Below, piece by piece: positions 9,692 through 18,022 of a stretch of DNA of 64,000 nt; the first letter of the stretch is position 1, and the number at the start of each line of letters is the position of its first letter. The position numbers and the translations under genes are program-made. The notes below the pieces were generated by a model. That model saw nothing but the letters and a program-made list of their open reading frames with translations, did not search any database and had not been told where the DNA came from. This stretch comes from Brevibacillus sp. DP1.3A (GTDB lineage: Bacteria; Bacillota; Bacilli; Brevibacillales; Brevibacillaceae). The stretch lies in assembly GCF_013284245.2 (NCBI RefSeq), contig NZ_CP085876.1:5358001-5422000 (forward strand). Reading direction: 5' to 3'.

Positions 9692-9736
9692 ATTTGCTCC
9701 GTAATCCGCTGAGCATGACATGAGCGAGTGCCAAAA

Positions 9737-9795
9737 TGTCATATGACACAAAGTAACTACCGAGCATATGACAGAAAATAACTACCGAGTATGAC
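9737..9795 (+). promoter_or_regulatory. Duplicated control region of hydrolase paralog 3
   Basis: Perfect TGTCATATGACA at 9737-9748, then ATGACA (9768-9773), 16 bp, TATGAC (9790-9795). The segment TAACTACCGAG occurs twice in tandem here (once before each ATGAC motif), a local duplication absent from the other two promoters. Confidence 0.55.
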
Positions 9796-9890
9796 ACGAG
9801 CTTTGCCATACTGTGCTCAAGCGCTCACTCTCGGAGTCGGTGCCCCAAAACGTGTTAGCATAAAAGCATAAATCAAAAGGGGAATCTCGC

Positions 9891-11894
9891 ATGAAAAAGG
9901 TTTTTCAAAAAATGAGTCTCACGGTTTTTCTTCTCTCCACGACCTTGATTGCCGTATGCACGCAGCCACTTGGTGCAATGGAAATAAATCAGACTGCTTC
10001 CATTGCTGCCACCAACATAAAAGGACCGCTGGATGCCAAAGAAGTAGAAGCGTTTGCCGATCAACTGTTTGCAGAGAAAATGAAAAAATTTAATGTGAAT
10101 GGTTCCAACTTTGTTGTCGTCCACGATGGCAAGGTTATCGTGAACAAAGGATACGGTTTCGCTGACAAGGAAAAGAAAATCCCTGTTGATAAAGACACGG
10201 TGTTCCAAATTGGCTCTGTAACGAAAACCTTTACCGCCATGGCCGTCTTGCAGCAAGTCGATGCGGGCAAAATAGACCTGCATCATAATGTAGAGGAATA
10301 TCTCGGCGGGGTAAAGATTCCCAATACGACCGGAAAACCGCTCACCATGTACGACATGCTTACCTACTCAAGCGGCTTCGATATGCCTGACATCACTACC
10401 TTTCTCGGTCCACAATACACCGAGCAGGACATCTCGATGGATGAATTCCTTTCCAAGAATAATATGCCGACTGTCATCCGACCACCTGGCGAGGTCTATT
10501 CGTATGATAATACTGGATTCTTACTCGCTGGCTACGCCGTGGAAAAAGCAAGTGGAGTCCCTTATAACGAGTATATGGATGAAAAAGTGTTCAAGCCTCT
10601 CGGAATGACCTCTAGTAGCGTACGCTTCAAGCCTGAGCTCTTGAAGAGAATGGCTGCCCATTACCGCCCTAATGGCGAGCCACATCCGGCAGATGGATTC
10701 CTTCCAACTGATGCTCCGCAGGGAAGCATTCTATCAACGGGAGAAGACATGGCCAAGTACATGATCATGCACCTGCAAAACGGAAAATTTGATGGCAAGG
10801 AAATCGTAAGCCAAAAAAGCATGGACTTAATGCATTCTTACCAGATTTTTGCGGAAAAGGACATCCCGGTCACAACAGTAGGCTTTGAAAACCTTTATAG
10901 AGACCTGACAAATGGTCAGCACGTTGTTTTCAAGGGTGGAAACATTACTGGACATGCTTCCCTGATCGTATTGATCCCTGAACAAAAAACTGCCTTTTAT
11001 ATGTCCTACAACAATGATTCGGACATGAGAGCAGAAATTTTCAAAGAGTTCATGGATCATTATTTCCCGGAAAAAGAAAAAGCGGAGCCTGTGTATTTGC
11101 CCTTGAGTGAAAAGGACGCGCAAAAATATATCGGGCTGTACCAAAATACGCGTGGCTTTTGGAACCGCACTTCTATTGCCTACGAGAATGGCTCACTTAT
11201 GGTGGAAGATGCAACAATCGGAAAACAAAAGCTGCGCATGATTCATCCACTACTGTTTGTAGATGAGGAAGGCAGTAAAATCGCATTCAAAGAAGAGAAA
11301 GACGGTAACATTACATACTTCTATTATCCCACGCCAAAAAACGTCTCACTTGCCGTTGCCCATTCACAAAAAATGGATAAGAAAGAGACATACTCAGACG
11401 TATCTAATAGCAGTAGCTATAAGACCTATATCAACAATCTCAGCGCTCTTTCCATTATGGGAGCAAAAACAGGCAGTAAATTTGATCCTACTGGGACCAT
11501 GACACAAGGCGAATTTATTGATGCTCTGATCAAAGCACATGGCTGGTACGGATTTCCCGGGGATGAAGCCATCAATAGACAGCAATTGGCCGCGCGTGTC
11601 CCTGATTTGAACCCTTCGGCACCTATCACAAGACAAGCCGCTGCTGTCATGATCCAAACTTTGAAGCAGCTTGAACCGGAGGCAACCAACAAAGTGAAGC
11701 TGCAAGACACAGCCGATGCATGGGCAACAGATGCGATCACTACTCTTGCTTCACAAGGCATCGTCGATCCGGATACGAAGATAAGCGCAGATGGCTCTTT
11801 CACATTCCGCGCAAAAGATTTACTGAAGCGTCAAGAAGCAAGTGCCTTGATTGATTTAGCGTTTGGTTACTATTCTTTACCGATTAAGCGGTAG
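9891..11894 (+). CDS. Serine beta-lactamase-like hydrolase with SLH-like C-terminus (paralog 3)
   Basis: 667 aa from ATG 9891 behind AAAAGGGGAATCTCGC. Same architecture as the two preceding copies, with nucleophile motif SVTK, YDN, GGNITGHAS at the third site and the degenerate SLH tail. It is the most divergent of the three. The signal peptide ends LIAVC, so the residue before the candidate lipobox Cys is Val instead of Ala/Gly/Ser; lipid modification is therefore doubtful. The third-motif region also differs (NITGHAS versus NMPGHSS), which may change substrate range. Exported cell-envelope hydrolase of unknown substrate. Confidence 0.85.
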   Translation: MKKVFQKMSLTVFLLSTTLIAVCTQPLGAMEINQTASIAATNIKGPLDAKEVEAFADQLFAEKMKKFNVNGSNFVVVHDGKVIVNKGYGFADKEKKIPVDKDTVFQIGSVTKTFTAMAVLQQVDAGKIDLHHNVEEYLGGVKIPNTTGKPLTMYDMLTYSSGFDMPDITTFLGPQYTEQDISMDEFLSKNNMPTVIRPPGEVYSYDNTGFLLAGYAVEKASGVPYNEYMDEKVFKPLGMTSSSVRFKPELLKRMAAHYRPNGEPHPADGFLPTDAPQGSILSTGEDMAKYMIMHLQNGKFDGKEIVSQKSMDLMHSYQIFAEKDIPVTTVGFENLYRDLTNGQHVVFKGGNITGHASLIVLIPEQKTAFYMSYNNDSDMRAEIFKEFMDHYFPEKEKAEPVYLPLSEKDAQKYIGLYQNTRGFWNRTSIAYENGSLMVEDATIGKQKLRMIHPLLFVDEEGSKIAFKEEKDGNITYFYYPTPKNVSLAVAHSQKMDKKETYSDVSNSSSYKTYINNLSALSIMGAKTGSKFDPTGTMTQGEFIDALIKAHGWYGFPGDEAINRQQLAARVPDLNPSAPITRQAAAVMIQTLKQLEPEATNKVKLQDTADAWATDAITTLASQGIVDPDTKISADGSFTFRAKDLLKRQEASALIDLAFGYYSLPIKR

Positions 11895-11905
11895 GCTATT
11901 ACCGG

Positions 11906-11993
11906 GCTGAAAGATTAATAGCTGTGAAGAAATATGAATTGAGAAATCCCCTCCCCATTTTAAGGCTGTCAAGAAACTCGGCAGCCTTTCTTC
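11906..11993 (+). terminator. Relic of the 50-aa ORF tail plus terminator
   Basis: GCTGAAAGATTAATAGCT at 11906-11923 repeats the end of the ORF at 9488-9640. It is followed by AAGGCTGTCAAG / CTCGGCAGCCTT hairpin with TTCTTC (about 11962-11993). The body of the small ORF is missing. Confidence 0.65.
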
Positions 11994-12171
11994 GTTCAGA
12001 AAAAAGAATCCGCTTAAAGGAGATCGATTCTCGCCAGAACCTTCATCCTGCGTAACTCTTGTGCTTTCTGACAGTAGCCTCTCACTCTGTTTGTGCCTGT
12101 GCAATTCATCCTACCTTTTCCTGTATCTGCTTGCCATTTTTCTTTCCTCCATTCATTTTTGGCATGCTTAA

Positions 12172-12283
12172 TAGGCTCATTCCTCCTCGTCATTCGAGTT
12201 GGAATAAGCCTTTGAAAGTTTATCAAGTGTGTTTGTTAAGTTGTTTAGTGTTTGGTTTCTTGTGTATTCTACGACCTTACTAT
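12172..12283 (-). repeat. Immunity-cassette 3' element, copy R1
   Basis: The left-most of eight related elements, downstream of the tandem immunity gene. On the minus strand it carries the AAACTTTCAAAGGCTTATTCC block and its partner GGAATGAGCC, which form a hairpin; the U-tract is weak in this copy. The rest of 11994-12451 holds no convincing gene. Confidence 0.7.
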
Positions 12284-12451
12284 TAAGATGTAAACCCGGT
12301 CTACATATGTGTTAAATGATAGGTTTATTCAGCACTCGGTAACCCTACAAATTATTCCCTTTCCCAAAATGATAAATTATAGAGCTTCAATATCAGCTTG
12401 CTCAGTGAATCCCGAATCTACCCAAATTATATCAAGATTTATTTAGTTACT

Positions 12452-13507
12452 TCATTCAACTAAAGTTGAGTCAAGTAAATTTAAATTTCTATCACTTATA
12501 TCTTCTGGTGAGTTCGTTATGGCGTCTACATACCAATCTGCAAGCGGAATCATCTCTGATCCAGCAATAATATTCTTATCCATAAGGATGATTTTCCCAC
12601 CCCTTTCAAAATATTTAATAATAGGCTCATAAAGATTATAATACTTTCGAGCTTTTAGTACTTTCTGATCTACTAACGCTGATAGTTCTAAGTAATTTAT
12701 ACAAACTGACTTGATTAATTCACTTTCAATTGATTGAATAGCTGGACATACTTCTTCTATCTCTAATGTATATGAATACCCCAGCGCTTCTACAGCATTA
12801 ACAAACGGACTATCGATACTTAAATATAAAAATCGTTCAAAATATGCCGCCCTTCTTAAAAATTCATTTATTAAGATTAAATGGGATTTCTTTTCTGGTT
12901 GTTCAAGCATAAAATTGATAGACGCAATTCTAGTTTGAGCATACTCTAAGTAGCTTGTAATAATCAGTCCGTCCTCATTTTCCCACTTTATTTCCATGTC
13001 TTGTTCTAAATCCAATCGATCTAAATGTTGGTCACTAATGTCATTGGGTTCCTTAATTACCTTGTCACGATAAGTAGGAAGATGGAAGGTAGCCTCACCA
13101 ACAATCATTGAATTTTGACGAATATCAAAACTCCCTCCTCTTTCTAATAATTGTATCAACGGTTCATACAAATCCTTATGTTCTAACGCAACTGGTATCC
13201 CTTTATCTATTAAAACTGACCATTGAAGATAGTATCGACACATATATTTAATAGTACCATTATGAATTTCTTCAAGTTTCGGGCACCATTGAAGGACATC
13301 TATGTCTAACTCTCTATCCATTACATCAAATGCAGAAATAAACGGATACCTTAAAGTCTTTAAAGTAATTGAATATTCATGAATAACACGTGTAGCCCTT
13401 CTTAGGAATTCTTGCACTAGTAAATGATGTGATTTGTAATCCTGGTTACGAATATTATCAAAATCAATCAATGAAATTCTTTCTGCGGCACTTATTAAAT
13501 TTTTCAT
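12452..13507 (-). CDS. Tandem-duplicated immunity-type protein
   Basis: 351 aa from ATG 13507 (a GTG at 13525 is also possible, but the paralog at 21108-21611 aligns from the ATG). The protein is two copies of one domain. The first (about 1-180) has ISLIDFDN, LLVQEFLRRATRV, DLYEPLIQLLERGG and DISDQHLDRLD. The second (about 185-350) has RIASINF, LINEFLRRAAYFE, NLYEPIIKYFERGG and DISDRNLNLLD. The single-domain gene at 21108-21611 shows the same marks (YLCREYLRRATKF, DLFEPAIKLYERGG, DISDETLAALD) and directly follows the full-length toxin. This is therefore probably an orphan immunity protein with a doubled domain. No signal peptide; expected to act in the cytosol. The biochemical function is inferred from context only. 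Confidence 0.7.
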   Translation of the reverse strand: MKNLISAAERISLIDFDNIRNQDYKSHHLLVQEFLRRATRVIHEYSITLKTLRYPFISAFDVMDRELDIDVLQWCPKLEEIHNGTIKYMCRYYLQWSVLIDKGIPVALEHKDLYEPLIQLLERGGSFDIRQNSMIVGEATFHLPTYRDKVIKEPNDISDQHLDRLDLEQDMEIKWENEDGLIITSYLEYAQTRIASINFMLEQPEKKSHLILINEFLRRAAYFERFLYLSIDSPFVNAVEALGYSYTLEIEEVCPAIQSIESELIKSVCINYLELSALVDQKVLKARKYYNLYEPIIKYFERGGKIILMDKNIIAGSEMIPLADWYVDAITNSPEDISDRNLNLLDSTLVE

Positions 13508-13654
13508 TTTGCTATATACTCCCACCGTGGAATATAAACTTACTATTTCTTATTCTGTTTGATTTGAAGCGCTGTAACTTCGCGAGCTTCGGGGCTTAAT
13601 TACGTCATACGTCTATTCCTCAATTACAATTTACACTTTTAAATTCGGGCGAAC

Positions 13655-13745
13655 AAAAAAGCTCACTCCTCCTCATGGTTCAAGTTGGAATACGCCTTGG
13701 GAAGAGTTTCAAGTGTATTTGTCAGGTTTTTGGTTAACTGTTTAA
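13655..13745 (-). repeat. Immunity-cassette 3' element, copy R2
   Basis: Downstream of the 100-aa immunity gene. Minus-strand hairpin of AAGGCGTATTCC with GGAGTGAGC followed by TTTTTT, a usable intrinsic terminator. The distal part diverges from the other copies. Confidence 0.7.
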
Positions 13746-13777
13746 ACTCACAAAATTTCTTGACAGACACTTTTACT

Positions 13778-14080
13778 TCATTCGATATAACTCTCAGCAA
13801 TCTGAATATGTCTTTTCAATTCCAAGTCAGGATACCTATTATCTAGTAAATATAATAATTGGATATACTTCTTACTTTGTAACTTGTACGCCACATCTTC
13901 AAACACTTCACTTAAATAACTAAGCTCTGTCTTTGTACAATCCTTCAAAAAATTTAATGTTAAATCTTCATTCTCACTAAGCACATCGGTCAATTCCATC
14001 CACTTTTGTTCTATTCTCGGATCATTCTCATCTAGTAGTGCTCTTGCACCTAATATTGCTTTTACTTTATCATTGAACAT
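13778..14080 (-). CDS. Orphan immunity candidate (100 aa)
   Basis: 100 aa from ATG 14080 behind TTTGGAGGTATAGAAGA. An acidic, all-helical-looking, soluble protein (LSENEDLTLNFLKDC, LSYLSEVFEDVAYKLQ, DLELKRHIQIAESYIE) of the size and style of small immunity proteins. Directly upstream in the same orientation are 30 codons of a toxin-like C-terminus ending at 14101, themselves next to a fragment of the VgrG linker, so the context is that of a decayed toxin with its surviving immunity gene. No family is named with confidence. Confidence 0.65.
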   Translation of the reverse strand: MFNDKVKAILGARALLDENDPRIEQKWMELTDVLSENEDLTLNFLKDCTKTELSYLSEVFEDVAYKLQSKKYIQLLYLLDNRYPDLELKRHIQIAESYIE

Positions 14081-14100
14081 TCTTCTATACCTCCAAATAA

Positions 14101-14270
14101 TTAGGATTGTATCGAATTATCCGGGAAAACAGTTCCTATTTCACCATTTGTCTTAATTATTCCTACCCGAACTCCATTATAATTACCGAACATACCAACC
14201 AAAGGCATCTAACTTCCCTTTCACCTCAGCCACTTGGTTGTTGACGGCTCTACACGACATGATGGCAGCC
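14101..14270 (-). pseudogene. Collapsed VgrG-toxin gene: linker fragment joined to toxin tail
   Basis: About 14197-14270 (minus) matches the spike-toxin gene at 23151-23222 and encodes AVNNQVAEVKGKLDAFG (intact gene: AFNNQVAEVKGKLDAFG). Immediately after, in a different frame, 14101-14193 reads 30 codons ending VGIIKTNGEIGTVFPD-NSIQS, a plausible nuclease-toxin end, stopping 20 bp before the immunity start. The simplest reading is a large internal deletion that removed the rest of a full-length spike-toxin. Confidence 0.65.
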
Positions 14271-14363
14271 TTTCGGTTTCCTACAATTCCTTTTCAACAG
14301 AACTTCAGTAGTCAATTTCTCTCTTTCATTAAGCTACAAAATCTACTTTCCTTCGGCTGCACA

Positions 14364-14409
14364 TAAAAACAGGTCAATCATGGTGGTATCTGACCATAAA
14401 CGACCTGTT
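14364..14409 (-). terminator. Strong minus-strand terminator hairpin
   Basis: AACAGGTC (14368-14375) pairs with GACCTGTT (14402-14409), with a second inner pair ATGGT/ACCAT. On the minus strand the hairpin is followed by TTTTT. Apart from this hairpin, 14271-14620 shows no gene; around 14515-14565 there is weak similarity to the cloverleaf repeat near 52.7 kb. Confidence 0.65.
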
Positions 14410-14625
14410 CAACGTGACGTTATTAAGTTAAATAGGGTATAAAATTCAAGCATTAATGTGCGTACATCTTAATTCGTGAAAACTTTCTACTGAGAGAACA
14501 AAGATAAACTAAGTAATGATGAAATGAAGTGATTCATTCGACACTGGATGGGACTTTTTGAACAGCCGCGGCTCATACTCTTTCATTCAGTGATTATTTG
14601 AGTTATTGTGGTATAGCAACGGACG

Positions 14626-14722
14626 AAAAAAGAAACCGCCAACGTGGGCGGGTAACTAGCATTGCGGCATTGTTAGTTGTATTGTACGATCTTGTTGTTG
14701 TGCTTATAAACGGGTTTACACG
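14626..14722 (-). repeat. Immunity-cassette 3' element, partial copy R3 with its own terminator
   Basis: 14670-14722 matches the distal part of the element (AACAAGATCGTACAATACAA on the minus strand). The usual hairpin is replaced at 14626-14652 by CCGCC-CACGTT-GGCGG followed by a T-rich run on the minus strand. Confidence 0.6.
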
Positions 14723-14749
14723 AAATTCTAAACAGACCCGGTTAGAAGC

Positions 14750-15202
14750 TCACTTGTTTCCAGTCAGTCTCATATTTTTTTCGTATGTTATAAAACCTTC
14801 AGCCGAAAACCTTTTTTCAAGCATCCTCCTAGCGTCGTATTTACTACAATCCTTTTCTACATAAATTTCATCTTGTAAAAATAAGATAAATATAGAACTA
14901 GATGCATCGTTATTCGCCAAATATAAACCAAATAATTCGTTGTATTGAGTGCTAAAACACAAAGCTAAATACTCTATTTTGAGTTTAAAATTCTCCTTAC
15001 ATTCAATTAATCCCTCATAACTAGCAAATATATTAAAATCATCCAAATCATTAATTCTATTCATTGAGATAAGTGGATTCATACCTCTTATATACAAGCC
15101 TATGACATCACCATCATCTTTCTCAAGGAAAAGTACATGGTCTAATCTCTCATCATCATCCTCATCATGTAAAAAAATAATATTTGAGATTTCTTTTTGC
15201 AC
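14750..15202 (-). CDS. Orphan immunity candidate (150 aa), start uncertain, possible frameshift
   Basis: 150 codons from GTG 15202, encoding an acidic soluble protein (IIFLHDEDDDERLDHVLFLE, SIFILFLQDEIYVEKD, RRMLEKRFSAEGFITYEK). No family recognised. It lies in the immunity array between two cassette elements, which is the basis for the call. The GTG has no ribosome site. An excellent one (TTGAGGAGACGTATAT) precedes an ATG at 15249 in another frame that runs MNNYILSFTKKINHFLCKK into the start of this ORF. A single-base indel in the A-rich stretch near 15190-15200 may have broken the gene. Confidence 0.5.
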   Translation of the reverse strand: MQKEISNIIFLHDEDDDERLDHVLFLEKDDGDVIGLYIRGMNPLISMNRINDLDDFNIFASYEGLIECKENFKLKIEYLALCFSTQYNELFGLYLANNDASSSIFILFLQDEIYVEKDCSKYDARRMLEKRFSAEGFITYEKNMRLTGNK

Positions 15203-15310
15203 AAAAAATGATTAATCTTTTTTGTAAAAGATAAAATGTAATTATTCATATATACGTCTCCTCAACAAACTCATTTAGCTTAGGTATTTTTCCACTTTCA
15301 CTTCATTACG

Positions 15311-15441
15311 AAAAAGGCTTACTCCTCCTCGTTGATGTTGGAATAAGCCTTTGAAAGTTTATCAAGTGTTTGTAAGTTATTTAGTGTTTGGCTTGTTGAT
15401 TGTATTGAACGATCTTATTGTTGGGATTGTAAATGTATTTA
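15311..15441 (-). repeat. Immunity-cassette 3' element, copy R4
   Basis: Follows the pentapeptide-repeat immunity gene. Minus-strand stem AAGGCTTATTCC with GGAGTAAGCC then TTTTT, preceded by the conserved ACTTGATAAACTTTCAAAGG block and the CAATACAA-type distal part. Confidence 0.75.
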
Positions 15442-15478
15442 CAAAAAATATCTTAGTAAACCATTATTAAATAACAAC

Positions 15479-16078
15479 TCACATGCAATTCTCAAAAATC
15501 CACCTTTTTGCTTGTTCTTTATCTAAGGTAATTGGTTCTTCTGGAGTTCCAATATTTATACTAATAATTTTAGCCTTCTCAATTCCCTTAACATTTTTGA
15601 AACTTGCACCCTTTACTAAGACATCTTCAAAAAAAGAATCTTCAATGTTTGCATTATCCAGTTTTGAATTTCTAAAGTCTACACTACTAAAATAACAAAC
15701 ATTTAACTCAGCATTCGAAAGATCAGCCCCCAAAAAAATGGTCTCTGCACTCTCACAATCTGTAAATTTTGAGTTTCTGAGATTAGAGTAACTAAAATCC
15801 GCATATGAAACATAACCTTTATAGAAGTTAGCCCCGTGTAAATAAGTATTTCTAAACGTTGAAGAATATAGCCAAGTTAAAATAAAATTTCCTTTTTCTA
15901 AGTTCATACTATCAAACGAACATTCAATTAACCTAGCTTCTTTAAAGGAAAAATTGGACAAGTCGAGACCTTCCAGATTTATTTCGTCAAGTACCAATTT
16001 CTCCCCCTCCCTCCCCACTGAGTCTAACCATACTTGATGTAATTCAAATTTTTTAATTATACTTTTTTCATCTACCAT
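15479..16078 (-). CDS. Pentapeptide-repeat immunity protein A
   Basis: 199 aa from ATG 16078 (GGGTGATTAGA upstream), 14 bp after the toxin stop at 16093; an upstream in-frame start would overlap the toxin. Residues about 35-165 are successive A(D/N)LXX-type pentapeptides (LEGLDLSNFSFKEA, YLHGANFYKGYVSYADFSYS, ETIFLGADLSNAELNVCYFS), predicting a right-handed quadrilateral beta-helix. Such proteins can mimic nucleic acid and block nucleic-acid enzymes. Its position directly after a PD-(D/E)XK-type toxin makes it the likely cognate immunity protein. A paralog follows the degenerate relative of that toxin at 18445-19068. Confidence 0.75.
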   Translation of the reverse strand: MVDEKSIIKKFELHQVWLDSVGREGEKLVLDEINLEGLDLSNFSFKEARLIECSFDSMNLEKGNFILTWLYSSTFRNTYLHGANFYKGYVSYADFSYSNLRNSKFTDCESAETIFLGADLSNAELNVCYFSSVDFRNSKLDNANIEDSFFEDVLVKGASFKNVKGIEKAKIISINIGTPEEPITLDKEQAKRWIFENCM

Positions 16079-16092
16079 TCTAATCACCCTTT

Positions 16093-17334
16093 TTATGGAT
16101 ACCAAATAATCCTATCTGCAATACCTTCCTTACTCACTGCATCTTTTAGTTGAGCAACATGTTCCGGGATTAGCCCTCTAGTGTCAATTATTATATTGAT
16201 ATCTTTATTTAATTTTTTGTACATATTTTCCAGTGTTCTTTTCACACTAAATGCTCCCTTTTTAGGGTTTGTGTGACCATTAGGATAAGATTCATAACTC
16301 TTAACATCCCAACGTTGCTTAGTAGGTGATGATTCATCATAGAATTCAGCGCCACCAGAATCCCTTTTAATTTTGCCTAGTTCCCCTCTTTCTTCTACAG
16401 CTAAACCTACTTCTCTTTCCTTTTCGCCTTGTTCATCTAAAACATAGCCTCTATCTGGGTCTGTAGCCAAATCATCCAATTCCTTTTGGCTTCTACCCCC
16501 AGTATAATTTCCATCCTTATCATACAGGTTAGGCTTATTAGCTTCACCCGTCCCCTCATCACCATTATCACTACGACGATGATTACCACCACCACCGCCA
16601 TTACCACCAGACAAATCATCATGCCGAACAAAATAAAACCTATATTCACCCGAATAAGCGTCTCTAAAAACAGCAACTCCACCAAGCATGTTCCCCATCT
16701 GCTTGAGAAGCTTTTCAACCTCTTTTTGTAATTCCTCGATCGATTTTGGAAAACTCTTAGCCTGCGTCTTTAGCTTTCCACCCTTTAGTGATGAGCTACT
16801 GTTCCGGTTGTTATCTGCGCCATCGAGAAGTAATCCCGTTCCATTTCCACCGTCTCGTTTGCCACGTTGGGAATCCCCATCTGGACCTATGTCAATTGTC
16901 TGTTTAGCTGCCTGCTTATAGGCAGAAAAAGCCCCACGGCTTACCACTAGCTCGGCGATAACCAAATCTTGCTTGCCTCTATTTCGGCCTTTTTCGTAGC
17001 TTTCTTCGCTAGACCTGGTCCACCTGCCGCCTTGTGTGTCTTCCAACATGTATTGCCCATCTTTTACAAAGGGTTCTATGACATCGCTGTAGACTCCTTT
17101 TGCACCCGACCAAGCCGTTTCTAATACATCTGTTCCTATTTCTCTCGCCGATTTATTCCCCGTGAGCACATCTCCCGCGTAATTCAAGGCACTGGTAGCA
17201 CGATCCGCGACTCCCTTTGCCATGATATTTCGCTCGGTAAGTGATCCTACCTCTTTACCACTTACCCATTCATAAATTTCTTCTGAGCCACCAAACGTTA
17301 CTGTGGTAAACGCAATATCTGCCGTATCAACCAC
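16093..17334 (-). CDS. 5'-truncated polymorphic toxin, PD-(D/E)XK-like C-terminus
   Basis: 413 codons from GTG 17334, without a ribosome site and with a stop just upstream, so expression as it stands is doubtful. The first 300 residues align with the spike-toxin at 21608-24718 from its IYEFVSGEEVGTL segment onward (here IYEWVSGKEVGSL), through the WTRS-ESYxKGxN block and Gly-rich GGNGGGGGNHRR hinge; the whole VgrG spike is missing. The C-terminus carries AEFYDES...QRWDVKSY (about 335-353), the pattern of a PD-(D/E)XK nuclease, ending in IIIDTRGL and IIWYP. It looks like an orphan toxin module that would be active only after recombination onto a spike gene. Cognate immunity: the next gene. Confidence 0.65.
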   Translation of the reverse strand: MVDTADIAFTTVTFGGSEEIYEWVSGKEVGSLTERNIMAKGVADRATSALNYAGDVLTGNKSAREIGTDVLETAWSGAKGVYSDVIEPFVKDGQYMLEDTQGGRWTRSSEESYEKGRNRGKQDLVIAELVVSRGAFSAYKQAAKQTIDIGPDGDSQRGKRDGGNGTGLLLDGADNNRNSSSSLKGGKLKTQAKSFPKSIEELQKEVEKLLKQMGNMLGGVAVFRDAYSGEYRFYFVRHDDLSGGNGGGGGNHRRSDNGDEGTGEANKPNLYDKDGNYTGGRSQKELDDLATDPDRGYVLDEQGEKEREVGLAVEERGELGKIKRDSGGAEFYDESSPTKQRWDVKSYESYPNGHTNPKKGAFSVKRTLENMYKKLNKDINIIIDTRGLIPEHVAQLKDAVSKEGIADRIIWYP

Positions 17335-17446
17335 AGCACTTTACAATGCAATTCCATTTTTTTGACGATGGCACATGGCGTGTACAACCATGTCATCTCC
17401 CTATTCACAGCTCGGGAAATACATATAGTTACTTCCTCTGCATACA

Positions 17447-17590
17447 CAAAAGGCTCATTCCTCCCCTCATTCAAGTTGGAATAAGCCTTTAAAAGTTTAT
17501 CGAGTTTGGTAGTCAAGTTTTTAGTTTTTAGTGTTTAGTTTGTTGATTGTATTGTACAATCTTGTTGTTTGCTTGTACTCTTATTTACAC
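17447..17590 (-). repeat. Immunity-cassette 3' element, copy R5
   Basis: Downstream of the CdiI-like gene. Minus-strand hairpin AAGGCTTATTCC / GGAATGAGCC followed by TTTT. The rest of 17335-17656 holds no gene. Confidence 0.75.
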
Positions 17591-17656
17591 AACATACTTG
17601 GCACACCTGTTCATCACTCTATGTACCAATCATATTTTTACAGATTTAGATTATCT

Positions 17657-18001
17657 CTAATTTGCGCCAAATATCTCTTGTCGAGTCAATAAGTCGTTAC
17701 AAGCAATCTCTAAATACATCACATATGAATGATTGTCAATTATTGTTTGATTAGTCTTACCTCCCAGTCCATAAATAATAAAGAACTCAACCCCCTCTTC
17801 AAAATATCTATCTTCTTCGCGATGATACGAATCAGGAAAATTAAAGCCTCTATAATTTGCAGAGAAACCGTATCCTTCTGCCATGAATTCTAAAGCTTCC
17901 ATAAAATCGTAATCAGAAAGCAAAAAGAAATATTCAATCACCATACTAAAATTCCCTTCTTTATTTGGGAACATTTGCGCATACTCTTCAAAACTTCGCA
18001 T
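17657..18001 (-). CDS. CdiI-type ribonuclease-toxin immunity protein
   Basis: 114 aa from ATG 18001 behind TTGAAGGAGTGTAATAAAT. The pattern EEYAQMFPNKEGNFSMVIEY, DYDFMEALEFMAEGYGF, a Tyr/Phe-rich EGVEFFIIYG strand and YLEIACNDLL resembles the CdiI immunity family for contact-dependent ribonuclease toxins, recalled from family knowledge. It lies 21 bp after a 40-codon remnant of a toxin C-terminus (18023-18145), so it is an orphan whose toxin has been lost. Soluble and acidic. Confidence 0.7.
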   Translation of the reverse strand: MRSFEEYAQMFPNKEGNFSMVIEYFFLLSDYDFMEALEFMAEGYGFSANYRGFNFPDSYHREEDRYFEEGVEFFIIYGLGGKTNQTIIDNHSYVMYLEIACNDLLTRQEIFGAN

Positions 18002-18022
18002 ATTTATTACACTCCTTCAAAT

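Noticed and set aside
12014-12226. 70-codon minus-strand frame between the hydrolases and the immunity array
   Set aside because: No ribosome site, low-complexity basic sequence, overlaps cassette element R1.
14598-14864. 88-codon plus-strand frame
   Set aside because: Overlaps the opposite-strand immunity candidate and element R3; no ribosome site.
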